Under the pieces are notes generated by a model. The model was not told where the DNA came from and searched no databases. It worked only from the letters and a program-made list of their open reading frames with translations. The translations under genes were made by a program, and so were the position numbers. Shown piece after piece: positions 11,812 to 24,402 of a stretch of DNA of 64,000 bases. The DNA is taken from positions 2,666,001 to 2,730,000 of the forward strand of contig NC_058162.1 in the NCBI RefSeq assembly GCF_020080835.1. The letters are read 5' to 3'. Position 1 is the first letter of the stretch. Every line of letters starts with the position of its first letter. The DNA comes from Cotesia glomerata. Its lineage: Eukaryota > Arthropoda > Insecta > Hymenoptera > Braconidae.

Positions 11812-14800
11812 ATGTCTTCTTCTTCTTTGGGCATTATTAATGATGCCTGCATCAGGTGAACTATCTTTTAATTTTTTTATTAATTTATTTAATGATACAT
11901 TAATTAATTGTAATTAAATCACTGATAATTTAATTATTCCTCAGCTTTGATAACAACGGACAAGGCAAACTTTTGCCAAGAAAAAAAAATGATAAATACA
12001 GTTCAACATACGTACAACACAATCGCTTATCAAGATATACCACCGCACTTGCTAATTGTGTACCTGTGAGGTTTAAAAAGTAAGTTTATTACCATTTAAA
12101 TTTTGAAATAAATATAAATATTTATTTATTTATATTTTAAGAATTCCAGGATCAGAAATTCCCTTGGATAAAATTGGATTGCTGTCAAGTGTTTCTTTTA
12201 GTTGGATTAATGAATATATTAAAGTCGGGTATAAAAATGGATTACGTGATAAACCATTGCCTAGTATATCAACACAAGAATCATGTAAAGTTAATGGATC
12301 CAGGTATTGTTTAATTACATCTATTGATATTCAATTTATATGACTAATAAATTTTAATATGGTAGTTTATTGATTTATAAATTTATTAATTTATGCGCGC
12401 TCGTTTTTAGAGTTAAATTGATATTTTATAATAACTAACAAGCTAGATATTTTTATAACGCTGAAATTAGCGGAAATATGATAATTCTTGGAATTTTCAT
12501 GACAAATTATTGTAAACAGTATATTTTTTTTTATTTCGTTAACTTTTTGCTAAATTTTTGAGATTTCAAATTAATTGTTTGATAAAAAAATCTAAAAAAT
12601 TAATTATTGTAAAAAAATATTAAAAAAAACTTACATTTACAATTTTTATAAAATTTCTTTGTATAGAATTTTTTTCATTATAATTAAATTGTTATAAAAA
12701 TTTAAAAAGTTAATTATTACTAGCTACCTTGCAGTCACTATGTGACTGCTGTGACTTGTGAAATATGAATAAATAAAATTTTGCATTATTTAACAAAGAT
12801 TTTTGTTAAATTGCGCTGTATTTTCTTAAATATTGACGTTGTTAAAGATATAAGCTCATTTCGATGTTACACTCATCAAGAGCTTTCATTTGAATACCCA
12901 CATGCATTTTTGATATATTTTTCATATGTACATATATATATATATAACATATATTTTAAAGATATAAGCTCTTCCCGATGTAACACTCATCAATAGCTTT
13001 CATTTGAGTACCCACATGCATTTTTGATATATTTTTCATGTATACATATATATAATATATATAAATATATAAAATATATAAAAAATTGATGTAGGTACTC
13101 AAATGAAAAGTCTCGATGAGTGTAACATCGGAATGAGCTTATATCTTTAAAAATGTCAATATTTCACAAGATACAAGGTCATTTCTTAATTATTGATATT
13201 TCTAAAAATGCAAGTTCATTCCGATGTTACACTCATCAAGAGCTTTCATTTGATTACCCACATGCATTTTTGATATATTTTTCATATATATATATATATA
13301 TATAAATATATGAAAAATTGATGTGGGTACTTAAATGAAAGGTCTTGATGAGTGTAATGTCGGGATGAGCTTATATCTTCAAAAATGTCAATAGTTCACG
13401 AGATACAAGGTAGTTTCTTAATTATGTTAAATTGCACTGTACTTTATTAGCTATCGACGTTTTTAACGATATAAGCTCATTCCGATGTAACACTCATCAA
13501 TAGCTTTCATTTGAGTACCCACATGCATTTTTGATATATTTTTCATATATACATATATATATAATATATATAAATATATGAAAAATTGATGTGGGTACTT
13601 AAATGAAAGGTCTTGATGAGTGTAATGTCGGGATGAGCTTATATCTTCAAAAATGTCAATAGTTCACGAGATACAAGGTAGTTTCTTAATTATGTTAAAT
13701 TGCACTGTACTTTATTAGCTATCGACGTTTTTAACGATATAAGCTCATTCCGATGTAACACTCATCAATAGCTTTCATTTGATTACCCACATGCATTTTC
13801 ATATATTTTTCATATATACATATATATATAATATATATAAATATATGAAAAATTGATGTGGGTACTTAAATGAAAGGTCTTGATGAGTGTAATGTCGGGA
13901 TGAGCTTATATCTTCAAAAATGTCAATAGTTCACGAGATACAAGGTAGTTTCTTAATTATGTTAAATTGCACTGTACTTTATTAGCTATCGACGTTTTTA
14001 ACGATATAAGCTCATTCCGATGTAACACTCATCAATAGCTTTCATTTGAGTACCCACATGCATTTTTGATATATTTTTCATATATACATATATATAATAT
14101 ATATAAATATATGAAAAATTGATGTGGGTACTTAAATGAAAGGCCTCGATAAGTGTAACATCGGAATGAGCTTATATTTTTAAGAATGTCAATAGGTAAA
14201 AAAATATTAAAAAAAATTTGCACTAATAATTTTTTAAAATTTCTTCAGGATAGATACATTATGGCATAACCATGTAGTAGAACGAGGACAAGCAGGCGCA
14301 TCAGTACCAAGAATTGCATGGCATTTTGTAAAAACTCGAGTACTTGTCAGTTCTTTCATATACTTCTTGGGAATGTTAATATCACTCACCAGTCCGGCAA
14401 GTCTTTTTAATTAATATTAAAATTCAAACTAACTTCTTTTTTTTTAACTTCCCGCTAAGAAAATAAAAAATTTTCCACTTAAGGGAAGTTATTGATTTCG
14501 GTCCGATTTTTTTTTAGATAATAGTGTTGCAAAAAATAATAACAGCAACCGAGGACCGAGTGAACATGACAAGTACACTAGGCAAAAATACAACCACAAG
14601 CATTAACTCGACAAGCGCCAACAATACTTTCAGAAACATATCTCAAAATTTAAAACATGAAATAATAATGGACCAAGTGATAATTTTCAGTCATATTGGT
14701 ATTTTAATATCAGCTGAAATTGTTTCTTACTTTTTAATTGCATGGAGCGCTTCATTGAATCTTAGAACAGCAACGCGGCTAAGATCTGCTTGTTTAACTT

Positions 14801-17800
14801 TAGCATACAAAAAACTTATAAAATCGTCAATTCGATTCAACGCTCCAGTTCATCAGGTAAATTTTTTCAATTATTATCAATTTAGAAATGTCAATGAAGT
14901 TAACGAAAGAAATTTTTTTATAAAATTAAATTATTAAATTACTATGAAAAAAATTCCTTCTGTAGAAAATTAAAAAATTTATCAATGCAAATTTTTCTAT
15001 AATAATTAATTGTTTAATTTTTTATAGTAATGAGAGTATTATGAAAAAAATTTCATTAAAAAATTCCTCAAGTAAAAATTTAAACGCATTTTTATTATTG
15101 TAATTTTTGTAAAAATAAATAAAATTGATAATTGTCAATTAACTTCAGTATCATAATTTAGAAACATTATTTTAAAATAAACAATTTAATTACAGACATT
15201 AACATATTTTGTACCAGACAGTAAAACTCTGTACGAATTGATAACAAATGGACCGCTGATATTCTCCGGGCCTGTGATATTATTGATATCTTCTCTGTAC
15301 ATCTGGTACTCAATGGGCCACTGGGCGTTGATAGGAATTGCAGCTCTGATTATTTTGTACCTCAGCTTGATATTCAACGCTTATTTGACAAATATTTTCG
15401 CAACGCGCGCAATGAATTACTCACTGCGCCGGTTGTTATTACTTGAAGAATTTATAAATAAAATTTATTTAGCGAAAATTACCCAGTGGGACCGGTGCTT
15501 TGTCTCGCGGATTCACGGAGTGCGTAAAAAAGAACTGGGAGAATTAAAAATGGGAGCTCTAAGCGAGGGCTGTAGTCTTTGCATGGTCCATATAATTCCA
15601 ATTGTCACTGTTAGTGCCATGACAATGGCTTACTTGCTTACTCATCAGCAAATTGTCTCCACCAATGTATTTAAAAATAATTTTTTTAATTACACAGAAA
15701 GAAAGGTTCACTTGAGCCAAGAAAATATTTTTCTTCCTAATTATTTTCTTAAGCGAAAAAAAAATTTTTTTTCACACAAGAAATTTCACTTATTCCAACA
15801 AAATTAATTCTCTTGCTTTAAGGTAGTTGTAGCGTGATAGGCATTTCAACAGAAAATTATGAAATTTTTTTTATTGAAAGATAAATATATTAATAATTCA
15901 CTACCAAAATTTCAGATCAATTGACCGCACCGTTTTTGAGTAATTAATTTTTGAAATTGCATCTTTTACACGTAGCGGTATAGAGAGATGATAAAGTTAG
16001 TATGAAATCTTTGGCCCACTCGAGTGGTATGGAAGATTTCATACTAACTTTACCATCTCTCTATACCTCTACGTGTAAAAGATACAATTTCAAAAATTAA
16101 TTACTCAAAAACGGTGCGGTCAATTGATCTGAAATTTTGGTAGTGAATTATTAATATATTTATCTTTCAATAAAAAAAATTTCATAATTTTCTGTTGAAA
16201 TGCCTATCACGCTACAACTACCTTAAGAAATACGGATCTTGATCCAAGAAAATTTATTTAAGTCAAAAAAATCTTGTTGTTTTCAGAAAATTCAGCCTCG
16301 AGCTCCAAAAAATTTAGTTCTTGATAGAAGTAAATTTTCTTGTCTTGAGAAAATTTCTCTCTTGCTCCAAAAAATTAAATATAAAGATAGAAGTAAATTT
16401 TCATTAATATTTTTATTGATTAACATGTCAAATGGAAAAATCAAATAATATTTCATCATTTTTTTTCCATTCAATATGTATAATTGCACGCTAAAATAAT
16501 ATAAAATGGGTATCAAATATTCTCGAAAAAAATTTTCTCAAGGTGAGAAAATTTTTTTCTCAGCTGAAGTAAGTGGCGCTGCTTCCCTAAAGAGTCTAAA
16601 AATCTTGATCAAATATAAAAATTTATTGTATCAAGTATTTATGATAATTTTAATTAAGAAAAAATGACTTCCACCAAGAATAGAATTTAAAGAAAAATTT
16701 TAACTTCGGCCAACACAACTTCGGTCTTCCTTCAGGCACCCGAAAATTTTCTTGAGCCAAGAATTTTGTTCTCCAATCAAGAAATTTTTCTTTCTGTGTA
16801 GATACAATACTTAGCTTAATTAATAATACAAAATTTTTTTTTTTTAGTACATTCCATGTCTGATTTTGATCCTAATTAATTTAAAACACTGCGTAAGAAG
16901 CAGTTGGTTAGCAATGAGCAGTATTTCACATGGATTGGCTTCATTAAACAAATTAAAAACTGTTTTGGTATTAAAAGACACTGATCGTTATACTGACAAG
17001 CCTATTGATAAAAATTATGTAATTACTATTAATTCTGGACACTTTTCCTGGGATTATAATAATGATAAACGTCAGACGTTTTAGTAAGTAAATATTAATT
17101 GTTAATTAATTAGATTAAAGAGTGAAAATAAAAAGTTTTATTTCTTCTTAGATTAGGAATAAAATTTTTAGTTTAAAAAAAAATTTTTTTTTGAGGTAGC
17201 TTATTGATTTTTAAAATAAATAAATTAATTTTGTTGATTTAAATAGAAAAATTTGAAGTATTTATAGAAACTAAGAGATTGAGTGCGCTTTTGCTAAGAT
17301 GTTTATTATCGACAATTTAATTAATCAATATTATGAAAACTTTTAGTTAAAATATCAACATTGGACAAAATATAACGGCTTTTCTTAATTATTGACATTT
17401 TTGAAGATAGAAGCTCATCTTGATGTTGCGCTCATCGAGACTTTTCATTTGAGTACCCACATCAATTTTTTTTCATATATATGATATTTTATATATTTGT
17501 GAAATATATAAAATATATAAAAAATTCGTGTGGGTATTCAAATGAAAGGTCTCGATAAGTGTAACTCCAGGATAAGTATATATCATTAAAAAGAGCATCA
17601 GTAGACAAAATGCAAGGTCATTTCTTAATTATTGATATTTTTTAAGATATAAGCTCATCCTGATGTTATGCTCATTGAGACTTTTCATTTGAATACCCAC
17701 ATCAACTTTTTATATATTTTGTATATTTCACAAATATGAGGAATATCATATATATAAAATATATGGAAAAATTCGTGTGGGTATTCAAATGAAAGATCTC

Positions 17801-20800
17801 AATAAGTGTAACTCTAGGATGAGCTTATATCGTTAAAAATATCACCAGTAAACAAAATACAAACTCATCTCTTAATTATAGACATTTTTTAAGATATAAG
17901 CTCATCATGATGTTACACTCATCTAGACCTTTCATTTGAATACCCACATCAATTTTTCATATATTTTATATATATATGATATTTCTCATATTTGTGAAAT
18001 ATATAAAATATATAAAAAAAATTCATGTAGGTATTCAAATGAAAGGTCTCGATGAGTGTAACTCTAGGATGAGCTTATATCGTTAATAATATCATCAGTG
18101 GACAAAATACAACGTGATTTCTTAATTATTGACATTTTTGAAGATATAAGCTCATCCTGATGTTACGCTCACCGAGACCTTTTATTTGAATACCCACACG
18201 ACTTTTTTATATATTTTATAAATTTCACATATATGAGGAATATCATATATATATATATATATAAAATATATAAAAAAATTCATGTGGGTATTCAAATGAA
18301 AGGTCTCAATGAGCTTAACATCAGGATGAGCTTATAACTAAAAAAATGTCAATAATTACGAAATTACTTTGTATTTTGTCCACTAATGATATTTTTAACG
18401 ATGTAAGCTCATTCTGGAGTTACACTTATAATTCATTAATTGATTTCAGAAATAAATGATTAAAATAAATTATTTCAATAAAAAATAAATTATTTAAATT
18501 TACAGTTCCGTAGAAAATGACAATCTCCAAGTAGGCCCAGCATTGAAAGCATCATTGTCACCAGAGCTGATAGACATAAATTTCTACGTTCCAAAAGGAA
18601 AATTAATAGGAGTATGCGGCGATTCCGGAAGCGGAAAGTCATCTTTGCTCCTCGCAATAATGGGCCAGTTGAATCGCAACAATGGTCAAGTGACTATCGA
18701 CGGAAGTATGTCATATGTCCCAGAAGATTTCCACTTATTTGAGGGAACTTTGAAGGAAAACATAGTGATGAATGAACCGTTCGATTCTTCATGGTACTAT
18801 AAAACCGTGCAAGCTTGCAATTTGACTACAGATATCAGTTTGCTCCCAGGTTCGGATGATACAGACGTCTACACAGTAGACCTCTCGATGGTTCAGAAGC
18901 AGAAAATAGCATTGGCTCGCGCTGTTTATATCAATTGCGACATCAATCTGCTGGACAATCCACTAAAAGATTTGGATATGATAGAAAGTCTGGAAATTTT
19001 TCACAAAGCTATTGTTCAAGTTCTTACGCTTAAGAGCGTTGTGATAATTACTGATAAAGTCCAAGTAAGTTTATATTTCATCAATTAATTAATTTATTAA
19101 TTAATTTATTAATTAATTTATTGATTAATAAATTAATTAATTTATTTATTAATTTATTAATAGATTAATTAATTAATTAATTAATTAATTAATTAATTTA
19201 TTAATACTGATAAAGTCCAAGTAAGTTTATATTTCATCAATTTATTAATTTATTAATTAATTTATTGATTTATTAATTAATTAATTAATTGATTAATTAA
19301 TTTATTAATTAATTAATTAATTAATTTATTAATAATGATAAAGTCCAAGTAAGTTTATATTTAATTAATTAATTAATTAATTAATATTTTATTTTTATTT
19401 TACAATTTTTTAAAGTTTTTAGAGAGGTGCGATGTGATCTATATGATAAAAAATGGAAAAATAGTCGAGCATGGCAAGCACGAGGACCTTTGTCAGTGGA
19501 ACAAAGAGTACGATGACCTAATAAAATCATTTGACAAAAAGTATCGCGGTAATTCGCAATTACTTGTTGATTCTACAATTAAAAGTAAACGGCTCACTTC
19601 GACAGCTGTTTCTTCGAGCAATATTAATTTAATATTTAATAGAGAAGAAACTGAGTTTGATATTACAAAAGGAGTTTATGGAGTTCAAGCTATAGATTAT
19701 AGAGTCGGTGGAAAATATCTCAGTGAATTTGTTTGTGCAATGGCTTTGCTTTATTCTATTCCAATCGCTGCTAGTCCTTTAATTTTTTTTTACATATCTC
19801 AGGTAAAAAATATACTTTACTTAGAATTTTTGATAAGTTATTTATGGAGGTTTGTTTTTCTTAGGAAACTCTGGTTGATACTACACTTATTTCTATTATA
19901 TTGGCATCAATTGTGGGATTTATTATTTTATTAGGACTTATTTTGATGATTATTTACAATAGGGTAAGTGTTTTGTGTAATTTTTATAAAAAAAGTGAAT
20001 TAACCATAATTTATATCATTAAGAGAATAAGAAAAATTTTGTGTTTAAGATAGTCATATGATAAAATCGGTTTTTTTAGTGAAAATTAGTGTCGTTGCAA
20101 AGAACATGATTTGAATTTGTGGCTTTTATTTCTAAATACAAAATTAAGAAATGACCTTGTATCTTGAAAACTAATGATATTTTTAAAGATATAAGCTCAC
20201 CCCGACATTATACTCATCGAGACCTTTCATTTGAGTACCCACATCAATTTTTCATATATTTTATATATATTATATAAATGTATATATAAAAAATATATCA
20301 AAATGCATGTGGGTACTCAAATGAAAGCTCTCAATTAGTGTAGCAACAGGATGAGCTTATATCTCTAAAAATATCAATAATTAAGAAATGACTTTGTATC
20401 TTGTGAACTGTTGACATTTTTAAAGATATAAGCTCATCCTCATGTTACACTGATCAAGACCTTTCATTTGAGTACCCACATCAATTTTTCATATATTTTA
20501 CATATTTGTATATTTATAAATACATGAAATATATGAAAAATTGATGTGGGTACTCAAATGAAAGCTCTTGATGAGTGTAACATCAGGATGAGCTTATATC
20601 TTTAAAAATATCAATAATTAAGAAATGACCTTGTATCTTGAGAACTAATGATATTTTGAAAGATATAAGCTCATCTTGACATTACACTTATCAAGACCTT
20701 TCATTTGAGTACCCACATCAATTTTTCATATATTTATATATATTATATATATGTATGTATGAAAAATATATCAAAATATATGTGGGTACTCCAATGAAAG

Positions 20801-22418
20801 CTCTTGATAAGTGCAACATCAGGATGAGCTTATATCTTTAAAAACATCAACAGTTAAGAAAGTACAATGCAATTTAACAGAAATCATTATTTAATAAAGC
20901 AAAATTTTATTTATTTATAGTTCACAAGTTTTGGCAGTCACGTATAGTGATTGCATGGTTACCAGTTATACTTAATAAGCAAATTTTTGAGATTTATAAA
21001 TTTCTTCTTTGAAAAAAAATTTCTTTTTACGATTTACAACTTGTCAATTTTATTACAAGCTTCGTTAAAATCTATTTTTTAGTAGCATAAATTTTTTATT
21101 TCTCTGAAGAAACTAAAAGAAAATTATGCAAATTTAAAAAAAAAATTCATTATAATTTTTAGGAAATATTCAATGCAGCTAAAAAAATGCATGAGAGGTG
21201 GCTAAAAAAAATAAACCGTGCCCACATATCAATATTCTCATCAGTGTTCCCTTCAGCACTGATAAACATATGCAGTCATGATTTACAAGAAGGTAAAAAA
21301 TGATTTTTTCAATAATAATTATTTGTTTATTTTAATAAAAAATTATTTCAGTGGACCATACATTACCAAAATTAAAAATAACAATACTTATGCACTTCGG
21401 AATTATTTTATTCACCATAACAATTCTTGGGATAATTTTTCCTTGGTTATTATTACCGATGTCAATATTTGTTTGTGTAATAATAATTTATCAATTATAT
21501 TTACGTCGATTGATCCTTGCGCTAAATGAATCAAGAATAGACTCGATCACGCCGATTTACAATCACGTTGTCAACACTGTGAATGAAAGAGCGACGATTC
21601 AGGCGTACAGGAAAGAAAGAGAATTTGTTAAAAAATTTAATAAATTCTGCGACGCTAATGCTACTTATGATTTCATGATCAAGGCAACCAAGTTATGGAT
21701 AGAATTTAGGATTAAATTTATTTCAGCAATTACTCTGGCTGTGGTAATTGTTATTTGCGCGGTTGTTAATGGTGTTAAAGATCGCTATCAAGTATTGGGA
21801 TTGGCTTTTATTTGTACGATTCAATTGACGCAAAGTATTGTCCATCTTACCGCAGCAATTATTGATGCCTACGGCAGTCTTATGACTGTTGGTTACATTG
21901 ATAATTATATTCAGGTATTAAATTATTAATAATTAATCATTAAATTATTTCTTCTGAATTTTAAACTAATTATTTTTTTTTTAATTAGAATATTCCACAG
22001 GAGACAAAAGATAGTATCGATAGGCGTGAGTGGCCGCTGATACCAAGTATTCATTTTCAAAATGTACTGTTAATTAATTCAACAGATCATGAGCCATTGA
22101 ATTTTTCTATTTATGCTGGAGAGAAAGTTGGTAGGTGTCTTTAAAATAATTTTTTTTTGCCATCATTATTATTATGATTTAAAGAATCAAAATTTTTTAA
22201 TCATAATAATAATAATAACTAGCAATCTTGCAGTCACTATGTGACTGCCGTGACTTGTGAACTATAAAAAATTAAAATTTTCCTTTATTAAACAATGACT
22301 CTTGTTAAATTGCACTGTACTTTCTTAAATATTGATGTTTTTAAAAATATAAGCTTATCCCGATGTTACACTCATCAAGAGCTTTCATTTGAGTACCCAC
22401 ATGCATTTTTGATATATT

Positions 22419-22512
<94 letters not shown>

Positions 22513-24139
22513 ATATAAATATATGAAAAATTGATGTAGGTACTCAAATGGTATGTACTCAAAAGGTCTCGATGAGTGTAACATTGGGATGAGCTTATAT
22601 CTTTAAAAATGTCAATAGTTCTTAAGATACAAGGTCTTTTTTTAATTATGTTAAATTGCACTGTACTTTCATAAATATTGACATTTTTAAAGACATAAGC
22701 TCATCCCGATGTTACATTCATTAAGAGCTTTCATTTGAGTACCCACATGCATTTTTGATATATTTTTCATATATACATATATATGATATATATAAATATA
22801 TGAAAAATTCATGTGGGTACTCAAATGAAAGGTCTCGATGAGTGTAATGTCGGGGTGAGCTTATATCTTTAAAAATGTCAATAGTTCTCAAGATACAAGA
22901 TCATTTCTTAATTACGTTAAATTGATCTGTAATTTCTTAACTATTGACATTCTTAAAGATATAAGCTCATCTTGATGTCACACTCATCAAGAGCTTTCAT
23001 TTGAGTACCCACATGCATTTTCATATATTTTTTATATATACATATATATAATATATATAAATATATGAAAAATTGATGTGGGTACTCAAATGAAAGGTCT
23101 CGACGAGTGTAACATCAGGATGAGCTTATATCTTTAAAAATGTCAATAGTTTACAAGATACAAGGTCATTTCTTAATTATGTATCTATGGATAGACTATT
23201 TTCGAATGTAGCCTAAATACTTATCATAATAAATTGACTATCGGTGAGAATGATATAAAACCTTGAAAAGGTACAAATTCAAGTCAAGACCTTTAAATTT
23301 CACTAAAACAACTGATTTTATCATGACTATCCTAGAGACAAAATTTTTCTTATTCTTTTAATAATATAGATAATAATAATCAATTAATTAAATTAAAATA
23401 AATAATTAATTTTTTTTTCCAGCAATTCGTGGTAGCAGTACAGAAATAAAGAGCCACTTAGTAAAAGTATTGCTGCAATTTGACGAAGTTTTTTCCGGAA
23501 ATATTTTAATAGGAAATTTAAATATCGTTGATATAAACATCGACGTAGTGAGACAATATGTAGATTATATACCCAGAGTACCTATTCTTTTTAATGGTAC
23601 CATAAAGTACAATTTAGAATCACATAATCGTCGTACTGACAAAGAAATAATCGATGCGTTACAAAAAGTATTTCTTTGGGAAAAAATATCTAAATTGGAC
23701 AATAAGTTGGAGAGCAATGCAAGTAATTTATTCAGTGTGACTGAAAAAAAATTACTATCACTTGCGCGTATTTATTTAAACTCCACAGTCTTCAATCGAA
23801 GTGTAAATTTTTAATTATTTAGATTTGTTTAACAAAAAAAAAATTAAATTATATATAATATTTATATTTATCATTATTACCACAGATAATAATTATTGAA
23901 GATTTGGAGCCAGACGCTGAGTTGATAAATAATATTTTACAAGACGTGTTTAAAGATTTTACAGTAATTGTGTTATCGAGTTCATCCAATTGGAATGCTC
24001 AGCGTATTATTAAGTTACAATATTCAAAGGTAAATATTAAATTTTTTTTTTTAATTCATTAAAACTAAAAGAAAATTTTTTTTTAAAGGAAACAGGAGCG
24101 TTAAAGTCTAACAATTTATTGGCTTGTACAAAAAAATAA
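11812..24139 (+). CDS. ABCC-subfamily (MRP5-like) transporter with degenerate ATPase motifs
   Basis: Sixteen exons splice into one open frame of about 1,329 aa: 11812-11855, 11945-12079, 12142-12303, 14249-14396, 14518-14856, 15196-15666, 16848-17083, 18506-19064, 19416-19802, 19865-19963, 21163-21292, 21352-21914, 21989-22130, 23423-23802, 23886-24029 and 24089-24139. The order is full ABCC: N-terminal PLDKIGLLSSVSFSWI signature, TMD1 (exons 4-7), NBD1 (exons 8-9), TMD2 (exons 9-12), NBD2 (exons 13-16). NBD1 keeps Walker A (GDSGSGKSS, ~550-558). Its ABC signature reads LSMVQ instead of LSGGQ, the Q-loop reads YVPED, and the His switch is Asp (IITDKVQ). NBD2 has lost the Walker A glycines (GSSTEIKSH), its signature reads SVTEK, Walker B reads IIIIEDLE, and the switch His is gone. 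The transport role is therefore doubtful: either a pseudo-transporter still kept open, or a regulatory derivative. Exon 4 uses a GC donor (GGCAAGT at 14396). Confidence 0.85.
12720..14192 (-). mobile_element. Helitron-like element, copy 4, in ABCC intron 3
   Basis: CTAG at 12720-12723 and the hairpin GCAGTCACTATGTGACTGC mark the 3' terminus (minus orientation). One half unit and five palindromes follow. Three of them (about 13450-13650, 13715-13925, 13985-14190) are nearly identical, showing recent tandem amplification. The 5' TC end is missing; the element stops about 57 bp before exon 4. Confidence 0.8.
14447..14510 (+). repeat. Fragment of the AACTTCCCGCTAAG repeat in a GC-AG intron
   Basis: The 121-bp intron 14397-14517 contains AACTTCCCGCTAAGAAAAT and GGAAGTTATTGATTTCGG, matching the start of the repeat at 3003. 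About half the intron is therefore repeat-derived. Confidence 0.5.
15693..16798 (+). mobile_element. TIR element, CACAGAAAGAAA family, with nested insertion
   Basis: The ends are CACAGAAAGAAAGGTTCACT and, inverted, TTTTTCTTTCTGTG, each flanked by TA (15691-15692 and 16799-16800). This is the target duplication typical of Tc1/mariner-type MITEs. The interior has recurring CTTGATCCAAGAAAATTT and CTTGCTCCAAAAAATT blocks. Relatives are at 42381-43063 (reverse), 51006-51344 (partial) and 61026-62282. It starts 27 bp after the ABCC exon-6 donor. An unrelated palindrome is inserted at 15822-16222. Confidence 0.75.
15822..16222. mobile_element. 401-bp near-perfect palindromic MITE with TTAA target duplication
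   Basis: It begins GGTAGTTGTAGCGTGATAGG and ends with the reverse complement, and the arms stay almost identical to the centre near 16020. TTAA flanks it on both sides (15818-15821 and 16223-16226). The related element at 61026 has the uninterrupted site CTTGCTTTAAGAAATACG, which proves insertion with TTAA duplication, as for piggyBac-type elements. Confidence 0.8.
17340..18435. repeat. Diverged array of palindrome units in ABCC intron 7
   Basis: Four complete palindromes (about 17390-17600, 17630-17845, 17880-18095, 18125-18350) and one half unit share the core AAGATATAAGCTCATCCTGA and TTTCATTTGAATACCCACA with the Helitron copies. They have different linkers (GGACAAAATACAA) and no recognisable Helitron termini. 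This is a divergent subfamily or an old copy that has lost both ends. Confidence 0.7.
19065..19385 (+). repeat. (TTAA/TTAT)n expansion with two copies of the exon-8 donor segment
   Basis: The intron after ABCC exon 8 is mostly ATTAATTAATT-type repeats. The last exon-8 bases plus donor, TGATAAAGTCCAAGTAAGTT, occur three times: at the real junction (~19052), near 19206 and near 19337. The second copy also repeats the downstream TATATTTCATCAA. Confidence 0.75.
20010..20965 (+). mobile_element. Helitron-like element, copy 5, in ABCC intron 10
   Basis: The 5' end TTTATATCATTAAGAGAATA follows an A. The 3' end has hairpin GCAGTCACGTATAGTGATTGC and CCAG (decayed CTAG) at 20962-20965, followed by T. 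It has three palindrome units (about 20165-20375, 20410-20620, 20650-20850). Both ends are present. Confidence 0.8.
22219..23370 (-). mobile_element. Helitron-like element, copy 6, full length (1,152 bp)
   Basis: This is one of two clean reference copies in the window. On the minus strand it begins TCTATATTATTAAAAGAATA right after A. It ends GCAGTCACATAGTGACTGC, ten more bases, then CTAG followed by T, with no target duplication. TC start, CTRR end, a hairpin about 10 nt upstream and A/T insertion are the defining Helitron features. It has three palindromes; the first is expanded by (TA)n at 22424-22508. It lies in the ABCC intron 22131-23422. Confidence 0.88.
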
Positions 24140-24179
24140 ATTGAAATTTACATATTCTATCAACAATTAGAACTAATTA

Positions 24180-24260
24180 GAATTAATATTAATATTAAAT
24201 AAAATATAATATTTTTTCATTTAAATTCGCGTACATTATTTATACAAATCCCTTTAATTC
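24180..24260 (+). terminator. ABCC gene 3' end, AATAAA region
   Basis: TTAAATAAAATATAATA near 24195, about 60 bp after the stop codon, offers an AATAAA polyadenylation hexamer. Nothing else is recognisable before the Helitron at 24403. Confidence 0.4.
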
Positions 24261-24402
24261 CTATTTACTGTATACATTTACAAAAATAATATAGAATGCT
24301 TAGCTGGCAGTTAAGAATGCCGGAACAAATAGACCTGGAAAAAATTTTGAAGTTATGAAAAATTCATATTATTTCATTGAAATCATTATAAAATAAAAAT
24401 TA

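Noticed and set aside
22295..22661. ORFs of Ile/Tyr repeats over (TA)n tracts (also near 8011, 28323, 45514, 47280)
   Set aside because: These are translation artefacts of TA microsatellites and Helitron palindromes.
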